The notes under the pieces are model-generated. The model had not been told where the DNA came from and did not search any database. It saw nothing but the letters and a program-made list of their open reading frames with translations. A program made the position numbers and the translations under genes. From Tretioscincus oriximinensis (Eukaryota; Chordata; Lepidosauria; Squamata; Gymnophthalmidae): a stretch of DNA of 64,000 nucleotides. The DNA lies in contig JAJVDF010000783.1 of the NCBI GenBank assembly GCA_022410635.1, positions 180,753 to 244,752 on the forward strand, written 5' to 3'. Below, one piece after another: positions 31,281-43,300 of the stretch (positions are counted from its first letter, which is position 1; the number at the start of each line of letters is the position of its first letter).

Positions 31281-32055
31281 CCATTTTCTATTTTTATTTT
31301 AAAAGCAAGAAACAACATTTATATTGATTAAAATGAGGAAGTTGAACAAGATCTAAACTGATACCTGAATAATAAGACAATCTGAATGAGTTCCACTGCA
31401 TGAAGATCACACATAATTAAAATTCCACTCTATGGGCTAATATATCTTCTAATTTGGAATTAGATGAGTTGATCTAAATACATTTAATCTTATTTTGAAA
31501 GTGGAAGATGTAATTTCTGAAGTAATTATAATTGTTTAAAAAATCAATATGTAATTACTTTTGGGATGTTATTTCCAATAGCACTTGAAAGAATATAAAA
31601 CTTTTCACTTAATTATTATTTGAGAACACCTTCTTAAAAATGAACTCAAACATACATGAGGTAGAAAATCAATAGAAAATGAGGGAGAAGAATAATCTAC
31701 TTTGTTTAGCAGACTTTCATATAAGCTCCAATTATGTTTCTTTAGTTGTTCCTACTTTTCAGCTCAGGCAAATCAATATAATGTAAAAATTTGGGAAAAT
31801 ATGCAACCTAAACAACCAGTACTAGAGGCAATAATAGAGAATGAATGTCTCTACAGCCACCAAATTTTCTTATGGCATTCTGGTTGGTTTGCACAAATTG
31901 CATTGTCTGCAAAATACTAGTATGATTAAAGTAATTGACTTGGCTTCATTGAAACAGTTTTTTAATTTCCTTTCAAAGAAAGCTTCAGGGAATATACAAT
32001 TCACTGAATAAGATCAGTTGTCATGAATCCTAAGAGCAAGCTACATATTTGTATC
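31280..32055 (-). pseudogene. Decayed V2R seven-transmembrane exon (3' part) with its flank
   Basis: From 31705 the plus strand follows the reverse complement of an intact exon 6: 'ttatgtttctttagttgttc' against 'agtatgtttctttagctgttc', then 'aatcaatataatgtaaaaa' against 'gaaataatataatgtaaca', and 'acttggcttcattgaaac' against the identical block in the intact exon. It ends near 'cctaagagcaagcta'. Many indels exclude function, and the upstream half of the exon is missing. It lies 540 bases downstream of the intact gene's stop. 31280-31700 is the matching 3' flank. Confidence 0.7.
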
Positions 32056-32593
32056 TTGGCTAGCTATTGGTTTTAATCATATGCCATAGAAATAAAGTAT
32101 TTCTAAATGGAAAAATATCAAGTAGGTATTTTCTTTCGTTCATTGTGATACACTTGAGATGAACTAAGAATATTGGCTTTGAGGCAGAAAGATCCATAAA
32201 CTGGAACTGCAGAATCTTGTGATTTCTGGCTTAAAAAAGATAGTGTGTCATAAACCATAAACAGTAGAAGTCAACCTCGAAGCAAGACATCCTTTGTGGA
32301 AAAAAGAAAAAAAACTTCATTAAGAACATAGAAAAAGAATCAAAATAACGTGTATAGAATAAGTTGCCTGAATTAAAAGTAATCAGCTTTTGCCAAATAT
32401 CAAGCAACAATAACACAGGCAGAAAATGGTACAATGATAAATTTCTTCCTGTAAAAATCTCATATCCACAACATCATTGCACACGTGTAGGGTCAAAATT
32501 TAATGAAAAGTGACACTACAGTGGAACTTCATGATTAAACAAAAAAAGGATAAACAAACATGAGAAGCAGCAGCTAGTTCCTTTGTAAGATTT
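32056..32593. other. 3' flank of the intact V2R gene, duplicated at 11730-12340
   Basis: Non-coding, AT-rich. It shares ordered short blocks with 11730-12340. A possible ATTAAA polyadenylation variant (plus 'tttaat', 32499-32504) lies about 90 bases past the stop at 32594. Confidence 0.4.
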
Positions 32594-33504
32594 TCAAACT
32601 ACACTCCTAGTATGTTTCTTTAGCTGTTCCTTACTGTTGAGTTCAGGACGAAATAATATAATGTAACATTTAGGGAAAAATATGCAGATCAACAAACCAG
32701 CACTGGAGGCTAAAATAGAGAAGATTTCCACAGCCACCATGTGCTTTCCTTTAGCACTCACATAGGTTGGAATAAATGACAACCAGAGACTACAAAATAC
32801 CAACATGCTGAACGTGATTAACTTGGCTTCATTGAAAGTGTCTGGTAACTTTCTTGCAAAGAAAGCTACGGTAAAACTAACAATGGACAAAAATCCCATG
32901 TAACTCAGAAGCAAGTAAAACATAGCTGTAGACCCTTCGTTGCACTTCAAAACAATTTCTTCAACCACTGTGTACGTGTCTGTATCAGGAAATGGTGGAG
33001 ATGTGAGTAGCCATGCAAAACCAATGGAAATCTGAACCATGGAACATGAAAGTACTATAAAGTTAGCAAGTGTTTTCCCCACCCATTTCTTTATTTTGCT
33101 TCCTGGTTTTGTTGCCACAAAAACCAAAACAACTGTGATTGTTTTTGCCAGTATACAAGAAATGGCAATTGAGAAAATAATGCCAAAAGAAATTTGTTGT
33201 AGCAGGCAAGTAATTTTCTGTGGTTGGCCAATGAATAATAGCACACATAGAAAGGAGAGTAGGAGAGAAACAAGGAGAGTATAAGTGAGGTTTTGATTGT
33301 TGGCTTTGACAATGGGTGTAGCATGATGCTTGATAAATATTATAGTGGTCATGATAGTGCAGACTGAGAGTGAAAGTGCAGTGGTGATTAAACTGATGCC
33401 TAAAGGCTCTTCAAAAGACAAAAACTGTACTTTCTTAGGAACACATGCATTCTTCTCTGCATTTGGATGTTGGTCTTCTGGGCATTCAAGGCAGGTATCC
33501 ATAT
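32594..33504 (-). CDS. V2R gene 32594-44744, exon 6 (seven-transmembrane domain)
   Basis: 911 bases after a TTTTTCAG acceptor. It begins [14 protein letters not shown], followed by seven helices and a short tail ending KKHTRSVV. All family hallmarks are present. The ATG in the intron upstream (to 33520) is not the start. Confidence 0.93.
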
Positions 33505-34304
33505 CTGAAAAAGAAAGCATTGCTTTTGTTTCTTGTTCTCAATTGGAAACCAATTAAAATGTACTTTAACTTATGCAGGAACACGTCAAAAATAAAATTC
33601 ATGTCATTTTAATGGCTTACTTAGCTTTTGAAGTGCCAAATTTACAATAGGTTTCCAACAAGTGATAAAAAAAATACTTTGTGGGCACGTGTCTATTTGC
33701 TTCAATGTTTCAAACAGGAAACAATGTACAATATTTAAATAGCTTTTTCCCTTTGTTCGTTATGAAATACTTGTTAAGGATTTGACAACTCTTGGTCCAT
33801 GTTGAATCATAGAATCACAGAGTTGGAAGGGACCTCCAGGATCATTGGGTCCAAGCCCCTGTTCAATGCAGGATTCATTAAACCATCCCAGGAAGATTAT
33901 TGAAAACTTCCAGTGAAAGAAAGTGTGGGGAAGGCAGATAGAACAATTTAGTGAACTATGCTTTTAAACAGCATAGTTTGGTGTAGTTGTTAGAGTGTGG
34001 GACTCTTATCTGGTAGTCTCACAGTTCAATTCCCCACTCCTCCATGAAGCCAGCTGGGTAACTTGGGCCAGTCACAGTTCTTTGAACTCTCTCAGCCCCA
34101 CCTACTCCACAGGGTGTCTGTTGTGGAGAAAGCAACAAAAGCTATGTGCGCCACCCTATGGTAGGCCACCCTGAGACCTTTGGGTATAGGGCGGGAAATA
34201 AATACAAATAAATAAATAAATAATAATGAATGTTTTATATTATGTTGCTTCTTATCCCAAGGCCTTGGGTGAAGTACAAAAAAAGTTTTAGATAACTAAC
34301 TAGG

Positions 34305-34335
<31 letters not shown>

Positions 34336-37300
34336 ATAAATAAATAAATAAATAAATAATATGAAGGATGCATGTAAACTTCTTAGTTTGAAAGCAATTC
34401 AGCTTAATCTATATCAATAATTCCCATGGCGTATGGGGACACAATCTGGCCACATGATTGGCTGAAATAGCCCACGTTCTGAAGTCCCCAACAATGAAAA
34501 TAAATGGCAGCAGCAGGTGGCGGTGAAGGATTTGAGATGGCACCGGTACCACAACCCCTCCTGCAGACCCAAGTTGTCAATGCAGGCCATTAGGCTTGCA
34601 TTTGTCATCCCCCCCAAAAAAAAGGCAGCAGTGGTGGGTTCCATCAGCAGTGGAGCTGGCAGCCCCGTATTGCCACCCCAATGTACCAACAAATACAGGG
34701 CAGTGGTGGTGAAGAGTTTTGGCAGTGTTAGTAATCTCCAGTGACCCCAAGTTGCCAACACAGGCCACTAGCCCTGTGTTTGGTAAAAAAGGCAAGGTGG
34801 CAGTGAGGGTTTCTGACAGCAGCAGTGGTTGCAGTGCTGCCCCCCCCCCCGAGTGGTAACAAAAATGAGGTGGTGGCAGCAAAAAAGATGAGATGGAGGT
34901 GAAGGGTTCCAGCATTTTCAGCAGTCACCAGGCCAGTGGCAGTGGCAAGAGATGCAGAGGTGGGTGGGGTTACAGGGGTTGAAGGTGGAGGGAAGAATGC
35001 AAGGAAGGGAGGGGTAGGAAGAGGGAGAAGGAGATAAAGGAAAGGGGAGGAATAAGAGGGAACAGAGGAGGGGAAGAAGGAAGGAGAGTGGGAGGAATGG
35101 AGAATAGGAGGGAAGGGGAGGGAGAGGAAGAAGTGGTGATGAAGGGGGAGCAAGGAAGGAAGAGGAGGGGGATGGAAGATAATCCAGTTTCTATCCAACC
35201 ATCAAACCAAAGGATTGATGTCTGTAGTCCCTAATAGGTGGTGTGACCTTATAAAGCATGTACTTTATAATAAAAAAGGAGTAATAGGTAAAATCTATAA
35301 ATATATTACAAGTTTAAAATATCGTATGCTGAGTTATCAAATGGACAAACTCCTGTAATATAACGCCTGAGATTGTAACTAAGGCTTTAAAAGAAACTTA
35401 TGAATGCCAATATGTTAAAAAAAACTATTGACATTCTGGTATCACACTCCAGCACAATTATCTCATTTTATAGTAAACATAGAACCTTCCTGTTGGCATT
35501 GTGGAGGACCCCGTGGAGAATATTTACATATGTGGTGGANGTGCGAAANAGTTAAAATCTTTTGGCAAGTAATTCAAGTAATTATTAATACAATTTTGGG
35601 AGTTAACATCAGTTGGAATATTGAAATANGGCTATTTGGTCANTCACCCGAANCTATAAGATCTAACTCAGANAAATTCCTNTGCCAACGCTTAATATCC
35701 GCCNCTTTACTAACAAGAGCCTTTGGCTGGAAAGATGAACAAAAATGGACAATTAGAAGATGGCNAAGCTATGTGATAGAAATTATGAAATANGATTTGG
35801 TTAAAGAGAAAANATTATATCATAATGGCAATATAACCTTTTTGGTGCAAAGGGAACGTTGGAACAAATTGATTAGATATGTGGAAGCAAGAGGCGAAAT
35901 GTCAACATGGCAAAATGTATGTAATAATATTTTTCCACTTATGCAGAAGCTAATTTAATCACGCTCCTGATTTTATATATGGATATCATTAACTTTCTGT
36001 TACGTTTTTATATGTGTTTTTTCACTGTTTTGTGTTATTTCAAATTAAAAAAAATAGTTAAAAAAAAAGAGGGGAAAGAGGAGGGGAGGGAAGAAAGGAA
36101 GGGAGCAGGGAAGGATGGAAGGAATGAAGTGGAGGTGCAGGGGAGGGAGGGAGGAGAGAAGGAAGGGATTGAAGAGGTGGATGGAGTAGGGCAAAAAGGA
36201 AGGAGGAAGGATGGGAGGATGGAAGGAGTGAAGGGGGAAAAGGGGACAGGGAAGAGGGGGAGGGAGACTTTGCTAGAGTCTGCTGTATTGCCAGAGGCTG
36301 TGGGCTTAATTTCCTAGTATGGAAAATAAATTCTACACCTGTTATTTTAATTTCAAAAAGGAAATGGTTGCATAAATAATCTTACCATTCTGATTTGAAA
36401 TCCCACCTTCTGGGCATGGGAAGCAATCATAGCAACATGATGCCATGTTCTCCTGTTTTCGTCTGAAAAAACCAGGTTTGCAGCTATCAGTACACACAGA
36501 AAGCGGCACCACCTATTGCACATAAGGAAACATGGAAGTATCATAATTCATTCACCCATGGAAAGATGATTGACGGATCTGTTAAGAACCAACGAGTGAA
36601 AAAACTCAGGCGGCCTTTTTTCACTAATTTGTCGATTTTTTCCAGCTCACCCACCCATCATAAAGCAACCAAGTGGCTTTAGAATCCAAATTAAGACAAA
36701 GGCTGCAAACAAGGAGTGAAAACGATTGCTGGGATTCAAATTGTGGGTGGATCCAGCCTCCTTGTTAAATCTTTTGTTTGGCATGTTTCAAATGTCTGCA
36801 CACTGTTGCCACTCCCCTCATCTGCCCTGCACAAGCTCAGAAGCTCACCCTTCTCCTCTGTGGGGATCCCTCTCTTGTCAGCACCCAAGCCTGGCCAGCT
36901 GCCTCCTTCTCTTCTTCTTCTCCAGGCTGGCGGGGCTGACAGGTCTTCCTATCATTGCTAACTCCTGGCAACACCTTGCAGGCAAGGCAAGGATTCTTTC
37001 CTAAAGCATGGAGGAAGAGAGATCTCCTCGAGGGAGAAGTGTATTTCCTGAGCTTGTGCAATAAGCTGACCGGAGAAGGAAGAGGGTGAAGGAAACTGCA
37101 GTTCAACACTGGGGGAGCCACAGAGCTCCATAGTCAGAATGCTGCTAATGCGAATTGCAAGGAACTGCACACAATTTGCGCTGTGGAACCAAATCTGTTT
37201 TTGGCACATACGGCTATGTGGATTGATGGAGGTGAGAGTGCTTTCGATTTTAGTGCACTCCATGTTCACTCCTGTTTTAAAGAATAGTGCATTTGCAGCC

Positions 37301-40300
37301 ATAGTGTTTCATGTTGTAGACATTCACATGTCTGCAAATGCTGTGACATAAACAAGAATGTTGAAGCCCATGATGTTCAGGAATGCTGATCGAGACAAGA
37401 AAGCAATGGGATCTAATATTAATGAAGGTAATTTTCAACATGAATAGAGATGACTTTGTTGTAGTTAATCCATGAAATCTCATGTTTTTAAATATTTTCT
37501 CCTCTAACAATAAGTTGGTTTGGTATAAAAAACTGATTGATTGTATGCTGTTTCTGCACTTACTATATATCTATTTTATGTAAAGTAGAAACTGAAGTTT
37601 TGCAAAGTTTATTAGCATAACCTACTTGTTGAAATCTGCTGTGCCATGTAATAGAATCACCACAAATGGAGAACCTTTTGCCTCTAGGAGCCTTTGGATC
37701 CAACAACCCAANTTTAACTCTAAGAAATGACTGGTTTGGGAAAGTGACCCAATTTATTATGTCAAACTTAGTGATCAAATGTCCATTTTGGTCAAAAGAA
37801 ATCTCATCCCCAGCAGTGTTGTTAAATGAGACTCTTTTTATAAATTCATGAATCTGGAATAAATCAAAACATGAAAGTACATGGGAAAAATAAGTAAATA
37901 AATTTGGTTTTTAAACTGGTAGAGCTCTTTAAACCCCAGATAGACAGTGATGGTATTTTTGTGGTTCACCTTGTCTTTTGTACTATGGTGTCAACTATAT
38001 ACTTGTAAATTAAAACCCAAACCATTTTAATCATTGCTGAAATCATACAGCAATGTAAATTGATTTAAAAAACCCTACACATAAGTAGAGTGAATTTGAA
38101 ACATGAAATTTGCTGCTGAAAACCTTTCTTAAAAAAGTTGGAGTATTATATGGACATGATCAAAAACGGAACTTATATATAATACCTGTATGAAATTTGT
38201 AAATTAACTGTACATGAAATCATATTAAAATAATAGTTAATTATTTTTAACAATGAAGCTAATTAGTTAATATTTCAGGTAAATGAAAATAGTGCAATTG
38301 CTGCTTTGAACTAAATACACTATATTGCCAAATGTTTCGCTCACACTGTGTGCATTCATGACCAATTCAGACATGGTATTGGACACTACCTTCCATGGCT
38401 GATTTTGAAGGGAGAAACTTTCTTTGCTCAGCATTGTTCTACGTTTTGTCTGTGATGACTGGAAAGCATTTAAAGCATGCGCTATGGTATGCACTGCATT
38501 ATAGATGCTGTAGCTATGACTTGTCATGCTCATTTCAAAGAAAGCCCCAGGAAGGTTCTCCAAATTCTCCTCCCCGGTGCAAATTAAATCAGTTTGGTTA
38601 CTTTCTGTTTTATTTGATAATAAGCAACCAAATGCCTGTACCCAGAAGTCTCTGATATATCCATCCTCTTTTACTTCCAAATGCCTTCTAGAACACAGAA
38701 AGTTTTGGAATCCAGGTACTTCGTTTGAGTGAATCGCAAAAGACAGGGAGCCCTGAATGGCTTGTATATCCCAGTACCGTTGATAAGTGAATGCTGTGAG
38801 CTCTGTTTGGGATGTCATGATCCAGACTTTGCCTTTAGGTGCCATACTCACCAGTTCTATTTCGTATAGATAAAGAAGAAATCTCAGATATAAAATATTT
38901 TTTATATAGGCAATAATAGTGTTTGCATTGCTATTCATAGAAATGTTGTAAGTGTTTATGAGTATTTGTGTGTCATCAAAGAGGTTTGAGTAATAAAATG
39001 GTGTGATTCTTTCCCAAAAGGCTATGCAAATTCCATGTTTTGGAAATGTTGAATATATCATCTTTTCAAATCTTCCACCATTGTCTTCTTTAATAAGAAT
39101 CCCAACCCAGGTCCATCTGAAAAACAGCAATAGTTGAAGAATCCCACTGTGTTGGTGCGTTTCATTTGGCACCATATGATAGAAGGAGAGATTGTCTTTT
39201 TCATCATTCTCTGGTGGAGAGCCAAAAGTGAACTATCAGAAAGGAAAATTGACATATAAGTCAGGCCTTGGGAAAAAAGAGGAATAGATAGTTTGCATAT
39301 AAATATATTTGTATAGTAATCATGTTTGAAAATATGAATTATTTCACATGAGTATATTATTCCTGCTAGAAGATTTCCCAAAAATGTGGACACACTGAAA
39401 ATTTTATTATAAGGAGTATATAGATATATAATCTTACATAATTTATTATGTTTTGATGAAGATCATTTAAAAATATTTGCTTTTCACAAGCTGCAAACCA
39501 AGTTAACAGCTTTATTGAAGAAGAAGTACTGGATTCTTATACCTCGCTTTTTTCACTTTTCAAAGGGACTCAAAGCGGCTTACAAGGGTATTTTTGCCTA
39601 AAGGCTGACATTCTATCTTCCCCACCAGGTTGTGGTGGTTCCCATGTATCTACTTGCATCCAGTTGCAATTTCTTGCAATTCATGCTTTCAAATAGCTGG
39701 TTTGGCTAGAGCTACAGGCTAGTGGACGGTGCTCACCCCTCCCCACGTCCCACACAGGACTTCGAAACCCCATCTCCCAGATGAGAGACGGATTCCTTAG
39801 CGACTGAGCTATCCGTGCCTGTAATAAGGATAATGCAAATGATAATACAGTTGTAACAATATATATATAAAAGTAAAACTTAAATAAAGATTCCAGAAAA
39901 AGGAGAGGTCAAAATTTAGAAAGGTTAGTTTGCATCCCTAATTGCTGAGATCCTTAAGAGCTTCAGAAGATGGTGATTAAACTGCTGAATTACCTGTCAT
40001 TCTACTTTTTGGGAGAAATGTGCTGCAATAGCAGGAGCAGAGCGGTGAGATATAGCAACTTGGGGAAGAAGGACTTCCCAGGAACAAACTCATCATCCAG
40101 GATCTTATTGCATTTTTTTAAAAAGAGAAACAACATAAAATATCTTCTAATAAAAGTCCAGCAAAGGGGCCAGTAGCACTTAGAGACTAGCAAGAGAAAG
40201 GTGGGTGGCATAAGCTTTCGTAGACACGTCTACTTCTTCAGATGCTGAGGGACTAATGTCAGGGTCTAGTATTTATAGAAAACTGTTTATGGGAGATGAC

Positions 40301-43300
40301 AAAGCATATGCAAATGTGATGGGGTATGAACTCCATGTTTAAAAAAAAACAGGTAAATAGGAAAAACTAATCCTGTCATGTGAAAAAGTCCCTGGGGCAA
40401 CAAGAGGCAATGTCCGATAGTTTATTTTAAAAAGATTAAATCTTTAGTAATTAACCCCCACACCCCAAAAACTTTGGGAGACAAGCAGAAGTGGTAGAAA
40501 AGGAATAGAACACCTCTCCTAGGAAAATAAACTTAATCAAAAGGTACATGGACAAGCCCATTTTCTACTATGCTTTGAGAGTGATGTCTGCACTGTGATG
40601 AGGGTCCAAATTCTGGAAAAGCATCCATAAATTGGATACTTTTTGTAAGTATCCACAAACTGCAGTTTGATGTAGTGGTTAGAGTGTTGGTCTCTTATCT
40701 GGTTGTCTCCCAGTTCGATTCCCCACTCCTCCATGAAGGCCAGATTGGTGACCTTGGGCCAGTCTCACATCTATAGAACTCTCTCAGCCCCACCTACTTC
40801 ACAAGGTGTCTGTTGTGGAGAAAGCAACAAAAGCTATGTGCACAAATGGAATGGATGGAACAGGAATGTCAAGTCCACAGTGGGGCTAGTAGCACTTAGA
40901 GACTAACAGGAGAAAAGTGGATGGCATAAGCTTTTGTAAACACATCTACTTCTTCAGATGCTGAATATCAAGGTTTGGTTTGAGTACAACTTCATACATA
41001 GTAAAGCAATATACCTGAGCCAGAAATGGTACTTTGCAACAAAACAGGGTGAGGGCATAACAATTGAAAAATTGTGTTAAAGATTGGAATGGCTATATTG
41101 TAGCTGAAAAACTGTTGTAGAATAGAATGATGAAATTTCAAACTTATCTAGCTTTGAAGAACATTTTTATTCTATATTAGGACTGTGGGAAAGTGATCCT
41201 TGAACTCCAGAGCAGCACATACAGTAGATAGTTGATTTGTAACTCCTAAATTGGTTTATGAGGGTCGATGGGATTTTGTGTGTTTGCCATGTACAGATGA
41301 ATTCTTATAAAAACTATACATGTAGGTAGTGTGCAACACAATAAAACAGCTGGGACAATAAAAGGCACTTTTTGATTTCTTTTACCTGCTGGAACAAAAT
41401 GGGGACATAGTGACATGTACATATCCAATTTTGGTTAATTTCTCAATAAACACCGAAACACTCCTGGATTTCAACCAGCTCCTTAGAAAGTGGGCAATTT
41501 ACATGATTATTGGGCTGACTTGTTCAAATTGGTCTACAATAGTCATAACTTACTCTGAGTTATATCGGGGTAGAACTTGGTCATTCATATGCCAGTGTAG
41601 AAAATGACAGGTCCCATTCAGGACCTGTGATAGTCTTCACTAGCATACAGATGGCAGAATCATACCCCTACTGATGCTGATTCCTACTCTGACAGAGATA
41701 GAGCCCAGAATAAGGCTCAGTAAGGGCCTTATTCTTTTTAGACCAGGGTTAGCATTGTTCTCAAGTTTCAACCAGACTTTCAAAGGTGGCACTGTTTCTG
41801 ATGGAAAAGGGTGCTTCAGTTTTCATATTCATAGTCATATTCCCAGTATTTCCAACATTTCTAACGATGACAATCCAGTAATCTGTTGATATATTCTTGA
41901 TAACTCCCTGACACTTATGACAAAACTCTTTTAAGGTTCATATTTCTTGGGGATAAAAGGTAAAACTAGTGACTTCAATTTTTTTTTATAGTACACTTTG
42001 CTGAGACAAAAGGGAATCTCAGGTCACCTGTCCTCTTCCAGCATTCTTACTATTTCCATGTAGACACAAAGTTGAAATGAGCTGATATTCATCCCTCTTT
42101 GATACATAAAAAGTGAACGGGAAGAAGCAGTCTCAAAATCCTTTTCATGGTAAATGTCCATATCCACTTAAGGCCACTTCAAGTACTTCTGAATTGAAAT
42201 ACCTGATGCCCAACTAATATTTAATTTTTGAAGAGAATCAGATGCTGGTTCTTTAGCATCTACTGAAGACAAAACATGGTTTACTTGTCCAAGCAAACAC
42301 AGAAACATGGTCTATTTGACCAAAGTTCATGCTTCCTGATAATTTATTCAAGAAGAAGAATAAATCTTTATTCCCCATAATTCAAAAGTGTAGTTTATGC
42401 TTCTCTGTTTGCTGTTGCAATCACACTTAAAAATCGAAATGTACTCCTTCTATGGCAGAATCCGTATATCTTTAGCCCTCAAACATGTAGGATGTTGTTT
42501 CACATCCTACATGTTCACAACAAAACTAATAAGAATGTTTGCAAATGTGAAAGTTCATGAATAGAAGTGGAACTCTGTTCATTTTGTGTGGCTACAGGCA
42601 AATTGCCAGCAATCAAAACACAAGGTAAGTTCATAAAGGACTGTTCCAATAGCAACAGAGAGTTTGAAGGAGCTATCAGAGTGCTGTCATCCAGTTAATC
42701 CTCACCTGCAGCAGGGTGATAAACCAAAGGGGACAGAATCATGGAAATTTCAAATATTTCAGGTAATCCCCATGGTTCCACTATATGAATCTTGCCAATA
42801 AATATTCATAAATATTTGCAAGTGAATTGCAACACTAAGGAAAGATAAATATGTTTCTGGTTGAAAGAAGAAAAAAGAGGTCTGTGGGATCTGCTTCATA
42901 GAATTAAACACATTTAGCTAGAAGTGATTTAAAACAGACGCTTGCATCTGTTAAGTTTGTGGAGAAATAAAATCTTAGGTTGAACTTGAAGGGAAGTTAA
43001 ACCGAACTACGGTCCTTGCTCTCCTTATTAAATCAATTAATTATGGACTTCATAATCAGCTTTTTGGTATCATTAATACATTTGCGTTAGATGGAGTGCA
43101 ATTCAGATTATAGAGGCCTTCTTTAATGTGTCTGCCAAGCACATGTAATCATGTTTACCAGTACCCCAGAGGGTCCTGATTCAGAATACAAGACATGTAC
43201 AAAAGGGATTCCAACTATGTTTGGGACTCTTGATACACCAAACAGACCACTGTAATGTATTCCCCAAGTTAGGAACTATTTCTCCTACCACTCAGGAATG

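Larger units (their letters stand above)
33505..36385. other. Intron 5 of the V2R gene at 32594-44744
   Basis: It is repeat-filled: a CR1-like tail (33807-33890), a tRNA-headed SINE (33975-34230), a microsatellite, a diverged tandem repeat (34430-34960), GA-rich arrays and an L1 piece (35240-36065). No host exon is seen. Confidence 0.6.

Noticed and set aside
34728..35198. 156-codon proline/histidine-rich minus-strand frame
   Set aside because: Runs through a GGAA array and a diverged tandem repeat; composition artefact.
36353..36544. 63-codon frame over V2R exon 5
   Set aside because: Wrong phase; the real exon is 36386-36512 in another frame with the cysteine pattern and splice sites.
39740..39828. 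Possible tRNA gene on the minus strand
   Set aside because: It is the head of a Sauria-like SINE with its body and tail attached.
40665..40740. Possible tRNA gene
   Set aside because: A/B boxes belong to a SINE head; no cloverleaf 3' half and the body continues as SINE.
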